DNA of 64,000 nucleotides from Fomitopsis serialis (Eukaryota; Basidiomycota; Agaricomycetes; Polyporales; Fomitopsidaceae), in NCBI RefSeq assembly GCF_022376445.1, contig NW_025954980.1, positions 62,001 to 126,000 on the forward strand, written 5' to 3'. Of the stretch, positions 23,790 through 34,926 are shown piece by piece (position 1 is the stretch's first letter; each line of letters starts with the position of its first letter). The position numbers and the translations under genes were made by a program. The notes under the pieces are model-generated. The model made no database searches. It saw only the letters and a list, made by a program, of their open reading frames with translations, and was not told the DNA's origin.

Positions 23790-25996
23790 TCAGGTAAACG
23801 ATGCGATGGCGTCCGCGACAAGGTTCGTTGCTTTTTCAGAGCGTGGAGTTATGGAACACGAGAATTTGCGAGGATGACTGAGAGCCGTCAGACAGTGTTA
23901 CTAATGAACGATGAGACTGACTAACCTTACAAGCCCGGAACAAAGCGAGCCTCTGGTGTGATCTCTCTTCCTTGGGAATCGCGAGCCTTCTTGATGTCTA
24001 GAGTGGCATGATGTTCGAGATCGCTAGGAAGATGGCCGTGTCCGCGAAAACGCGACCTGGGCATATTCTGTGAACCATAAGTTCATGTCAAACTTGCAGT
24101 GATTACAAGGCAGCTCACCTTCGTCCATGCCCGAATACGATGTTGACTGGGTCTGCTATGTCTGTATCCTCATTGGGATGAAGGAATCGCTCGGGGCGGA
24201 AGACGTCCGGGTCACCATAAACCTCCTCGCTATGTGACATGGACCTTGGAGAGGGGAAGTGAGTTGTGCGCAAACGCCTATATGCATGTATGCATACCAT
24301 AGGTTAGCAACGACCCCGGTATCACCCGGTATGTCGAAACCCTGATAGTCATCGTCTTCTGTCAAATAGTGTGGGATACCTATACCGATCGTCGATCAAA
24401 ATTGAACGCATAATTAATTCAGCTACACACCTAGTGGAACTGGAGGATTCCAACTTCATGAGAGCACGTTTTCAGTCCCGCAACACCCGACCTGGATAGC
24501 AATATACGCACCGATACACCTCCTTCAAGACACATTGAACGTAAGGTAAATCATCCCGATCTGCGAGCGTTGGCAGACGGTCGCTTCCAATGACCCGGTC
24601 AACCTCATCTTGAGCTTTCTGATAAACGTCGGAATGAAGCACCATTGCCAATATGAATGTGAGCAGCGACGTTTTCGTCTGTCAAGGGGTCGAATCAGTC
24701 AACATCATCGTACCACCTCTGTCCTTACTGTATCTGTCCCGGCTGGATAAGGAACACGTTAGTTGCCAATTAATACCTCTCCGATAAAACACCAGAAGTC
24801 ACCACCGTACAAGACGCTGCAACCGTTGATGATGTCAGCTTGTTCCTCCGGAAGGTTGCCTTGCTTCATTGCGTCCTCAATGAGCCCAGATATGATCGAC
24901 GGCCTCGCGCACCCTGCGGCCTGACAGCGACGGTGAGCAGTCATGACATCAAATATGGACAGGGATTCTACTTACAACAGCATCTCGGGCCATGTGATAC
25001 GGCCTCAGTCTTGCGTCCATAACAATGATTTTGGCATCTTCTGCTTTGCGCTTCCAACTCATACCCGGCAGCCACGTCGGTATGTGTTTCACTGCGGCAC
25101 ACGTCAGCTTGAGGGCCTGGTAAACGATCCGACTTACATATCGGAAAGAAGTCCACGACCGTACCGCCCGCAGGACTAAGTGCAGTTGTCAATTCCATGG
25201 CAAGATCCATGATATGGATATATGGATCGTCTGAAGACATGACCCTGTGGCCGTACACGCTGTCCATGATGAGTGCCGATATGTACCTGTTAGGCTTGAG
25301 CCTGAGCCACTTGGTCGTTGCACTGTAGTATCGAGATACACACCGCTTGACATGTTTGGCGAAGTCGTGCGGTTCGTGAATCAGGCCCATCAACAAGACA
25401 TATGTCTCCCTCTGTTGCAGAGTCTCTAACTGCCGGACTGCCGCCTTGTCGCCAAAAGCATTTTGAATCCACCTGCGCTGCTTTCGACGATGCTCTGAGT
25501 GATATGGAAGGGTTACCACGTCCGGGTCCCAGCCCAATCTACGTGTAATCAATAATCGATCAGGATCAATGCAAAAGTGGTGCGGCCACTTACAGTTCAC
25601 TAGCATGACCATCCGCGGCCGACTCGAATACTTGTTGCCCCTCTTGTCGAGCAGTTCTCTCGCTACCTTCAGCGAATTGATGATCAAGATCGGCCTGGTG
25701 AACATCTTGGTATACATGAGGTCTCCTAACAGCGCAGCCATATCGTCAGGGTATGCCTTTATGCTGTTCGATTGACAGTAGTACGTACCATATGTTTTGG
25801 ACCAGCGTGCAAATGCTCGCTCTTGATACTCCGCCGGAACCTGGTGAACGTTGCCTATGATCGGAAGAGGCTTCGGACCAGGAGGTAGCCTGAGTCGACG
25901 GCCACGACCCAGCTGTCTGCCATGGAATACAAGATAGAACGCAGCACACAGCAAGGCAGCTCCAACCAAGACGTGGGGAGAAGACAGCTGGTACAT
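23790..25996 (-). CDS. cytochrome P450, with one apparent frameshift
   Basis: The N-terminal exons are intact: membrane anchor [18 protein letters not shown], hinge [20 protein letters not shown], then [72 protein letters not shown] and [12 protein letters not shown]. The 3' half carries FRPERFL, FGHGRR and [20 protein letters not shown]. One base is missing near 24005-24009 before [19 protein letters not shown]. The last exon ends [20 protein letters not shown]. This is the best preserved P450 N-terminus in the window. A TATA-like box lies about 72 bp upstream of the ATG. Related to, but clearly diverged from, the P450 at 20.4-22.6 kb. Its neighbour upstream is the second MFS gene, which is transcribed in the same direction. 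Confidence 0.85.
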
Positions 25997-26067
25997 GACG
26001 TGTCAGTACCAACAGACACGGACAGATGATTTAGTCGCACCCGGTATGTAGTGCTCGCTTTGCTGCT

Positions 26068-26073
26068 CTTATA
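26068..26073 (-). promoter_or_regulatory. TATA-like box of the P450 at 23790-25996
   Basis: TATAAG read on the minus strand, 72 bp before the ATG, a usual fungal spacing. Motif only. Confidence 0.45.
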
Positions 26074-26446
26074 CTGGCCCAATCAGGTACGCAATGTCTA
26101 CAGGCGACGGGAAGCGTCGTCAGATAATGACACTGGAGAAACGTTTGACAGCGTCCATGGACGTTCCTGCCGAGCTTGGTCCGCGCTCGGCTCCTCTAGG
26201 ACGCCGTTCGCGATGCCCAGAAGCAAGACCAGTATCGCCGGAAGATACAGTCAGAATACAAATAGATGATACCGAAGTGGGTTTGTACAGCCCGCATAGC
26301 GGTATTCGGGAACCTAAGCACCTGTGTCAAGCGCTCTGGCTCGTAGAATGGAAAGGCTCGCTGTGAACTTGAATCGAGTTCACCAGGATCACCTAGCCGG
26401 CTGTCCGAGAAACGTTTCACGTAGCGGCGAACTTAATCGAAGAAAA

Positions 26447-28905
26447 TCACAACACATATCTAAATTCGCGGTTCTGTATGTCCGTCAGATCCAGAAACTC
26501 CTGTTGGCAGTCGCACGAACACCGATCAGTCCGAGTTTTCGAACAGCGCCTAGCGAACGAGGAAAACGTAAGTACCTTATCTATCTTCTTGCGGACACGT
26601 TTTCCGCTCGCGTCGACGCCATCAATATACGCGTCGTTGTACGTGTCGTCCGGCGGCTCTAAATCACGTCGGTTGTTCTCGGAGGCCAGCACACGCCGTA
26701 TGAGTAGCATAAGCGCAGGGCATGCCACGTAGCAGAGGCCGATGATAGTCCATGGTACATGGTTCCTGCGTGACCCGATGAGCCAGCGTGCGGGAAGACA
26801 GCCTCAATCTGAGCGCACCGAGGCCTTACTTCTCTTGCCACATGAATGGCCCCAGAGCGTTCCCAATGCAGTACGCAATCAACATGATGGCGTTGACTGT
26901 TACTCGTTTGGTGTGGCCCGCAGTTACGTTCGAGAGCCATGACAAGGACAGAACGAAACCGGTTGTTCCCACACCTGCATCGGTCACTCAATAAGCCTCG
27001 ATCCAACACTTGACAATTTGCCAGCAATACCTGTCAACCACTGTGCGCACAGGAGCCCTATCCGATTGCTCCACGGCAGGACGTTGATGAGGAGCACGCC
27101 AATAATGTTGGGTATGAAATACATCGCGCCGACATACGCGCGTCCGTCCTTCAGCCGAGCGGCGAGGTGCACCCCCGTCCAGATGGTGGCAATCTCGATG
27201 ACGCCGTCGACGCACCCGAGAAGGGTCGTCTGCAAGTACGTGAACCCGAACGAGGCGACGATGATCTGACCTTGGTTGGTGAGGCTGTTGGGGACGTTAT
27301 TCAGCGCGGAGAAGAGCGCGAAGAGCCAGGTCTTCGGATCGCGCAGGGCTTCATGGACTCTGTTGAGAAGTGAGAGCGGATGATAGTTTGGCATGCAGAC
27401 AAAACGCACTGCTCAATTTTGAAGTGTTTGTTCTCGACACCAGTTTGATTCTCCTGTAGAAGTGCATTAGCAACCCGGAGTCCCACAGAGGCAGCTTCCT
27501 TGTCACAGACCTTGAGACGTCGGATAGCTATGATACGTTCTTCCCGTGTGAGGAACCAAGCGGTAGTCGGCGAGTCCGGGAAGTATAACCTACGTACGGC
27601 CCATCAGTACTATGACAGTCGACTCTGCGAACAGTAAAGCTCACCAATAAGCGACCGCAGTGATCAGCGTCAAGCGCCGGTGATGCACATCAGCCTGACG
27701 GATCGGCATGAACGTCTGCACGCGTCATATCACGAGGATCGCGCTACCATTGCCATGGTTCGAACCCCTCGGTCTTGATATGTAAAGTTCCGAAGCTGAT
27801 GAAGCCCGAAATGATTTGTGCTCCATAATGCGCATGAGCCAGACTCGCGCTCGGCGACAAAGTTCGGGACGTACCTGTACCATTCATGAGAACTAGGGAC
27901 AGTTCGATCAGCTGAGCACGGCAGTGAAGACGAGACTCAACTTACACCAGTACCCGACGCGCAACGTTTGTTCATTACGGGTATAGAACATGGAACTGAC
28001 GATCATGAAGCCGGCGGTAATAGATCCTTCGCACATGCCAAGAATGAAGCGAACGATGAAGAGGCCCGTGAAGTTCTTGCACGCGGCGTGTCCTAGCAAC
28101 GCAAGCCCCCACACGAAGATGTTCAAACTGCAGAGACAAACGAAGTATGAGCAACAAACCGGATGATATCATGAACATGTCCACCTCATCCATCTACCCA
28201 CAGGAAATCGTTGCAGAGCGAGGTTCTGTGGGTACTCGAAAATGAGATAGCTGACATAGAATATTGTTCCAAGCCTGATAAGATGTATGAGAGAGGACTC
28301 AGTTGAGGGGTTGAGGAATGACGTACATGTTGTATCTGAGAAGGAGACGGGATGAGAGAGACGTCTAGCGAGGGATTGATGAAGTCCCACTGGTTTGTCG
28401 TCAGGTGAGTAGCCTCCCTATGACAGATTTGTCAAACAAGCCGCTGAGTTGCTCAATGTACTGACCTGATTCCTAGAATTGCTGCACTACCGAGGGTGGT
28501 CTTATCCATGAATTGGATCCAATACAGCGCTGAGCATAGGACATGTGAGTACTATCGTTGGAGGTGCGACTCAGGGAACGCATATGTCGACACATCTCAT
28601 TCCAGATACTCACTACACATCAGAGGCAGTATATGCCAGTCGATCTTGTTTCGAACTGCGTTAGCCTCTCCTTCAGACACCTCTGCGTCTTCTCCTGCGA
28701 CAAGTTGCGCGCCGGTGTCCACCTCATCGTCCTCAAGTGAGCCGCTGGCTCTCGCCACGGCGTGTGCTTCATCGTCCTCAAGCTCGGCACGACTGCCCTG
28801 CTTTGCAAGTTGGGACAGAGGTTGATATTCTGGTCCATCCCTGCTCCTTCCAGAGCCAAACAGAGACGACACTATTCTCGAGCGTATCCATCGATTGGCC
28901 CACAT
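26447..28905 (-). CDS. MFS transporter, Dal5/allantoate-permease-like
   Basis: Paralogue of the carrier at 3192-5571. The hydrophilic acidic N-terminus (from MWANRWIRSRIVSSLFGSG) leads into VRNKIDWHILPLMCS, followed by a TM with WIQFMDKTTLGSAAILG, FYVSYLIFEYPQNLALQRFP, then LNIFVWGLALLGHAACKNF and VRFILGMCEGSITAGFMIVS with MFYTRNEQTLRVGYW. A central exon is FGFTYLQTTLLGCVDGVIEI and the C-tail is EFLDLTDIQNREFRYVL. About ten short introns. In the segments I read there is no frameshift, notably none where the paralogue has one. Plasma-membrane importer of small anionic or heterocyclic compounds by family; substrate unknown. Lies between the P450 array and the hydrolase trio, all on the same strand. 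Confidence 0.83.
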
Positions 28906-29371
28906 TTGTGAGAGAGAATGTAGCAGCGCTGAGGCCAGTTCAAATCACAGGATCCGCTTGTACCAGAGCAAGAAATTCATAGAGAAGAGAGAATATTAGT
29001 TTGTACGGTCACGGTATCGGCGTTGCCAGCGTGTGTAAAGACCAAGTTTAGGCGCTTGACCCCGTGGCCCGATCGATCTTGCGCGCTCCGATAACCTCGG
29101 AGGAATCCTCCTCCGCCAATCCTCCGCAGAACTTCATTGAATCATTCCGTCGACGTTACTGACATACTTACTGTAGCGCTGTCGTCGTACTTAAAACCAC
29201 AAGTTGGAAGCCTCAAAATGCGCAACGATGCAGGACAGGATCGAATATAACAGTACAACGGTATTCATTCAGTACATTCGCCGATGGTCGTGTATCAATG
29301 ACTACATATGTGCTCCAGAATTTTGACTGGCGAGCAGTCACTCGGCTACATAGCTGGCTTCTGCATAAGAC
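28906..29371. other. intergenic, nothing recognised
   Basis: Between the MFS start and the end of hydrolase 1. Contains the MFS promoter; no repeat or gene seen. Confidence 0.4.
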
Positions 29372-30418
29372 TCAGTATTTATTTATCTTGATATGCATGC
29401 CATCGCTCACCGTGACTTTGCGGACAAACTTCAACAGCTCCGTAACAATCTCGTCCTTATGCTCGATCCACGGTGTGTGGCTACCGCCCTCGACGGTATA
29501 CACATCCATGTTCTGGAAGTGCTCTTCGCCTCGGCTACCACGATACTACCGTCGACAAGTTTGTCTTTAGACCCGCTCATCGCCAACAAAGGCAAGCCCT
29601 TCTCGCCCGCTTCGTAGAGCTTGGTGGGATCCTGCGTGCGTGTGAGGAGGTTCTGAGTCACCTGCGGCGACAGGAGGAACGCTTGGCCAAGCGACGACAT
29701 CTTCAGGTTGAAGTCCATGCCGTCCGGGTCGTGGAATATCAGGTCGCCGAAGTCGACCTTCGATTGACGGTACAGAACCACATCGCTCGTATTCATGTGT
29801 CCTGGCAGGTACCCGCGCGCCTCCTGCCTGGCAACCTTGTTGAAGACCGGTCCTACATAGGGCACGCCAGCTACCCAGACGATCGCAGAAAACGTCTCGG
29901 TTGGAAGGTGCGTGTAGACGTCGCATGCTATCGTGGCTGAAACCACGGTCAGGACAGTCCGTCAGGCTTGCCAACGACCACCATACCTCCATAACTCCTG
30001 CGGGGAAGCCCATCAGTACGTCTTTTCAACCCGTTGAGTACTCAGCTCAACTCACCACCCGAACCAGATAGGCTGTTTCACCCCAAACTCCCGGGCGACC
30101 GCAGCGTAGTCAGCTGCAAACAACGACGAAACATACGCCTCCGGGTTTTCAGGTTTTCCGCTTCGCCCGTGCCCACGCAGGTCGTAGCGGATCTACAAGC
30201 ATTGAGCATCCGAGATGTTCTGCTGTCTAACCTGCACTCACCAAGTAGACCTCTGCAAGAAGACGTTCGTCGCTGAACACATTGTCGAAGATAGCAGCCG
30301 ACGAGTAAATGCCGTGCGCAAGGACGACGCCGGGCTTACTAGGGTCACCGACGGCCTCCGCATACACGGGCGTTCCATCACTGGACGTCAGCGTCTTAGC
30401 TACGCGTTGGTAAGTCAT
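29372..30418 (-). CDS. alpha/beta-hydrolase 1, with one apparent frameshift
   Basis: Esterase/epoxide-hydrolase-like alpha/beta-hydrolase of about 300 residues. Exon 1 is MTYQRVAKTLTSSDGTPVYA, then GVVLAHGIYSSAAIFDNVF (oxyanion HG). Exon 2 holds IRYDLRGHGRSGKPENPEAY. A tiny exon supplies the nucleophile elbow (W-S-Y-G-G, Ser). The long exon reads ATIACDVYTHLPTETFSAIV and later LLAMSGSKDKLVDGSIVV, with the acid in GSKDK. The catalytic His is in VEGGSHTPWIEHKDEIV. One base is missing near 29520-29527, between VVAEAK and HFQNMDVY; without it the His would be lost. First of three tandem paralogues. A TATA-like ATATTTAA lies about 50 bp upstream of the ATG. Substrate unknown. Confidence 0.84.
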
Positions 30419-30950
30419 GTTGGTTGATGATGAGCGGGTGAACGCGTGCAGAGTGTAGCCTAGCTTAAATATCCCGGGAAAGCCGCTGAGATGTTTCAAG
30501 TATCCGCAGACTATACTTGATGCTTGAGTCGCGATGATCAACGGCCGCTAAACAGTGGGCGTGTGGAACACATGTTGTGACGACGACCACCGGGTGCGCT
30601 CTGAGTCGGTGAAGTCTTGGCCACGTTCTGCGTAGCTCCGTCGTCCATTCGGAGAGAGATTACGACAGTCTGCGGTCAGCCGAAGTGTGTTAGTCTGCGA
30701 AGCAGTCTACCGACTTGACAAACGCTCTTGACACGAAACATACCCGTCCATGATAACCGAACGGATGCATGTCCGAGTCGCCGGGCATCACGGGAATCGG
30801 GTCGTAGAGAGCGACATATACATAGCTTTGCCGTGATTGGTTTGCAACGGTCTCGCGTGGGGTTCACGGGCACTACATACTCGCCTGTTACATATGTAAC
30901 ATGTGTACCGCATATTTTCGCAACCTGCTGACAAGTCCACTCAACCAGCG
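30419..30950. other. intergenic between hydrolases 1 and 2
   Basis: No gene recognised apart from the hydrolase 1 promoter. Confidence 0.4.
30466..30473 (-). promoter_or_regulatory. TATA-like box of hydrolase 1
   Basis: ATATTTAA on the minus strand, about 48-55 bp before the ATG at 30418. Motif only. Confidence 0.4.
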
Positions 30951-32117
30951 TCAGATTCCAGACTGATGATGTCGCAGGGACAGGTCGCACTTACTCCTTC
31001 GGAAGCCACATATGTACCTAGTCCATGTTACTATAGTTTGCTTGACGTCTGCGCCTGGGGTCAGCACGAACAAAGTTATGATAGAGTCATCTCTCACTGT
31101 GACACGGCCAACGAATCGCAAGAGCTCACGCACGACCTCCTCCTGGTCCTCAAAGAAGGGCGCATGTCCTCCCCCTTTGACAACGTATACTTCCGCATTC
31201 GTACAATGTGGCTTCATCTTCTCCGCAACGTACTCCCCAAGCACCATCTTGTCCGCATCGCCATATAGCATTAGCACAGGTATGCCGCTGCGTACGACTT
31301 CCAGGAGCTTCGCTGGGTCTTGAGGCCGTGTGACGATGTTGCGCATCACCTGTGGGGTCTGCACGTATGCAGGCCCGAGCCACGTTAGGCGTAAGCGGTA
31401 GTCGACTCTGTCGATGTCCTTCCAGATTGCGTCGACGAAGGCTGCTTTGTCACGGAAGTACGAGGTGATGTCCGTCCCCACCATCTGACTCTGTATAAGT
31501 GCGATGGTAGGTGGAGTTATGGAGTCTGGGAACATGGGCGGGCCGATGTACGGGACTGCGCTGACGTAGACAATCCCTGCAAGGGTGTCTGCGCTGAGGT
31601 TGGCGTAAATATCTGCTGAGATTGTACCTGTCGAAGGTGCGAGCCTGTAAGCGTTAAGTTCGGTGGCATACAGCATGGGAAACATACCTCCGTAGCTCCT
31701 AGAGATGATCACACAATGAGCTCTCTATAGCGGTGACAAGGAATATTACACACCAAGCGACCAAGATTGGCTTGCTGAAGCCGAATTCTTGCATCACAGT
31801 GACGAAGTCGTCAGCATAGAGCGACGACTTGTACGCTTCCGGATCTTCGGGTTTACCGCTGCGTCCGTGTCCACGCAGATCATATCGTGCCTGTCAACTG
31901 GTCAAGAGGCCGGATTAGCGGGCCCAAGGATAATACTCACCATGCAGACTTCGCGAAGCATAGAACTGTCCCGGAATAGACCGTCGAACGCGAGGCAGGA
32001 CATGTTCAGCCCGTGTACAAAGACGAGGCACGGCTTCTGAAGGTTACCGACGATTTCGGCATGAATGGTTGTCCCGTCGCTGGAATGCAAGGTCTTGACT
32101 ATGGGCTCGAACGACAT
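30951..32117 (-). CDS. alpha/beta-hydrolase 2
   Basis: Second tandem member. MSFEPIVKTLHSSDGTTIHA opens at the ATG 32117, followed by CLVFVHGLNMSCLAFDGLF, YDLRGHGRSGKPEDPEAYK, a small exon with the W-S-Y-G-G nucleophile elbow, TISADIYANLSADTLAGIVY, the acid region VLMLYGDADKMVLGEYV and the His region VVKGGGHAPFFEDQEEVV. All exons splice in phase and I see no frameshift. The C-terminus runs on beyond VGRVTVRD for about 45 residues (ending LRHHQSGI), longer than in its paralogues. Readthrough of a lost intron or stop is possible. A TATA box lies about 75 bp upstream. Function inferred only as a hydrolase. Confidence 0.85.
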
Positions 32118-33026
32118 CCTAGCGATCTATGGGAGCACGGAAGGTCGAAGACGATGCGGAGGTTGTCGTCGATACCTTCGGATCGCACCGCTTTATACCA
32201 GCCATTGACATCGTCGGCAAGGAAGTCAATATATTCGCCGCATGGGCTGACAATATCCCTGAAGGCACGGAGTGATTAGGAGACTTCTACAAATGAAGCC
32301 CCGGCTGGTGGCACTAACTTTCTGCATCAGGCGAAGATGTTACGAAACCAACCTCTGCGTGCTCTTCTGGACTGTATGACGAGACGGCACAAGCACCCAG
32401 AACGACGGCGTCCTGCTCCGTTTTGGAATTCGGATTAGCGAAAGTATTGTGTATGCTTTCCGAGCCGGCGCATAGTGAAAGCCTTGCGCTATACAAATTC
32501 TCACGAAGATCTCGCTGTTGATCCACTAGGAGACACTGGGAGAGGACCGGGATGAACTGGGCGACACATAAGCCAGGACAAAGCTTACCGTGATGGCAGC
32601 ATGTAGTACTTGGCGACTCGCAGCATGTCCGGATTCTATTATCCTTGACATGCGCTACCGGTTCAATTGGACAATTCTGGTGTCCGCGAGGTCCGAGGAC
32701 AGAACCGTGGACTGATAAGGGTTCGTACGGAATATGTCATCACGCGGACAGTCCTCAGTAGTAATCTGAGACGTACCAGTTTGATCAAACGCACGCTTGA
32801 AAGCCTCATGAGACAAAGACAGCCCAGGAGAACGGTGCGGCCTGAAGAAACAATTGGCCTTTCGCCAGCACCGGCGCGCCGAAGGTACAATGTGTAGTAC
32901 TCATGCAATTCGTTCCAGGACGGCCGTGAAACATGCCACATATGCAATAAGTCTGCCACCAATACGATACAGCACGTGGTGGACGCTTCCATTCAGCCAT
33001 AACGTAATCTGGTGCTACTGTACGTG
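32118..33026. other. intergenic between hydrolases 2 and 3
   Basis: About 900 bp with no recognisable gene. Short open frames occur on both strands, but none carries hydrolase or other motifs. Longer than the spacer between hydrolases 1 and 2. Confidence 0.4.
32192..32197 (-). promoter_or_regulatory. TATA box of hydrolase 2
   Basis: TATAAA on the minus strand about 75 bp upstream of the ATG at 32117; the best TATA match of the hydrolase trio. Confidence 0.5.
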
Positions 33027-34099
33027 CTACAGATCATAATCAGAACCTGTGAAGTGGGACAGTTCGGATTCACGTACCACGACTCGTTTCACGAACTTCA
33101 GTAGCGACTCCACCACCTCATCAAGATACTCGAGCGGTAAAGCATGGCAGCCACCCTCGATCTCCCGGACTTCAAAGTCCTTGAAGTGCGGGCCTATCTC
33201 CTTCTCTACGACGGCCCCCTTGACCTGCGTGTCGGCGGTTCCATGTAGTAACAGCAGTGGAACGCCCTGCTGGCCCGCCTCGAAGAGCTTCGCGGGATCC
33301 TGCGGTCGCGTCGTGATAAGCTGCGCCACCTCCGGTGGATGCAACATTGCTTGCCCGATCATGGACGTCTTGAGTTTGAAGTCTAGTGCCGCGGGGTCAT
33401 TCACTAGGGAGTCTACAAAGGCGATCTTGGTGCTAACGTGCAGAGCAACGTCGGTGGCGCTGACGAGCCCTGGAAGGAACCCGAGGATCACGGGAGTGCC
33501 GACGGCACCCATGATAGGTCCGACGTAGGGCAAGGGCGTCATCCATGCGATCCCCGCTAATGGGTTCGGGCTGATGTTTGCGCAGATATCGCAAGCAACC
33601 GTGGCTGAAGACGAGTTAACGGCAAGCAGACGCCGGATTGGTGTGTAGCTCACCTCCGTAGCTCCTGAATATCCATGTTCTACATCAGTTTGCATACGAC
33701 CGTAGAAACAGATACACTAACCATCCGAGGAACACATGCTTCCCAATGTTAAACGCTTGCATTACCGCAGTGTAGTCATCCGCCCATACCGACGAGACAT
33801 ACGCCTCAGGATTGGTGGGTTTGCCACTACGGCCGTGCCCTCGTAGGTCATACCGAACCTAGCAACGTACGCAGTCAGATTGCCGTAAGAAAACCCTGGG
33901 AGTAAGTTAGACGAACCATGTAAACTTCGTTCAGCATGCGTTTGTCAAAGAAAACATCGTCGAAGGTAGCAGCAGAAAGCGCCATTCCATGTGCCATGAT
34001 CAGTGCCGGCTTTGAGGGATCGCCAATAGCCTCTGCGTAAATCGGCATGCCATCACTAGATGCCACAACCTTCGAAATAGGCTTGAAAGACGTTGACAT
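33027..34099 (-). CDS. alpha/beta-hydrolase 3
   Basis: Third tandem member and apparently intact. The start is MSTSFKPISKVVASSDGMPI (ATG 34099; an upstream in-frame ATG at 34135 would add MHRTFATTSLSD), then ALIMAHGMALSAATFDDVF, YDLRGHGRSGKPTNPEAYV, SYGG in a micro-exon, ATVACDICANISPNPLAGIA, LLLLHGTADTQVKGAVV (acid) and EGGCHALPLEYLDEVV (His). It ends HFTGSDYDL. Shares the micro-exon structure around the nucleophile with its neighbours, which supports origin by tandem duplication. It is closer to hydrolase 1 in the cap (ACD then SLVNDP-like positions). A 12-G tract lies just upstream of the start. Confidence 0.86.
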
Positions 34100-34138
34100 G
34101 TCGCTCAGGGAGGTTGTTGCAAAGGTTCGATGCATGTA

Positions 34139-34150
34139 GGGGGGGGGGGG
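34139..34150. repeat. G12 homopolymer
   Basis: Twelve consecutive G (poly-C on the coding strand), 40 bp upstream of the hydrolase 3 ATG. Length in the true genome is uncertain because homopolymers are error-prone. Confidence 0.7.
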
Positions 34151-34926
34151 CTGCCGGTCAACGCGAGAGCTGGTGTCAGTGAGGATCGAGAGACGTCTTC
34201 AGCATTTTATGTCTACATACAATGCACAGTTTTCGGGTCTCCGGGAGAGGGAAATGTCCGCTTCTGATGTACTGCTGTAGGCGATGTGACGACGCAAAAT
34301 CTGTTTCCATCAGTTCGCTTGGCAATAGTAATCACCGACATGAGGATCCTGCTAGTCTCCTCTTATAGGCAGGCCCTTAAAAAGACCTCTTTGACGGAAG
34401 GGAGGACGGTCTTATGGATTCCGCGAACACGCAAGTCAATCAACAGCTGAAGTGGAACCAAGTACTGACATGTGTGAGACGCTGAGTCATACAGCGTACA
34501 CGCAGCACGCTTGTCACTGCAATGCAGTGCAGTCAAGAGTCCGAGACAGAGTACACCACCGGCGAGATGGATCATGACAGAAACAAGCGTGCCCAACAAG
34601 GTACGAGGGGCTGTTTCCACTCGGGCGCTTATGTGTTGGGTTATTCCGCGTCGGCGTTCAGCATGGCGCAAATCAAGTTTACATGAGCCATCTCAGGCGA
34701 CCATCCCTGTCACCATGAAAAGTATGCATGACACGAACGACGCCTCACGCAAAAGCGCAGTGAGGATGAATGAGGCAGGTTGCCAATCAGTCCCATGCGC
34801 AGATTCAACTGGAATCATACCTTACGGCCAGGTAAGTTGTAATGATCTTGACGGGCCCGCAGATACTCCAAGATTGAATACCTGAGGTTCCCCAAGTCGG
34901 AGCACGAGACGCCTAGGGACGTATAC
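34151..34926. other. intergenic, nothing recognised
   Basis: Promoter region of hydrolase 3 and 3' side of the dehydrogenase gene; no repeats or genes seen. Confidence 0.4.
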
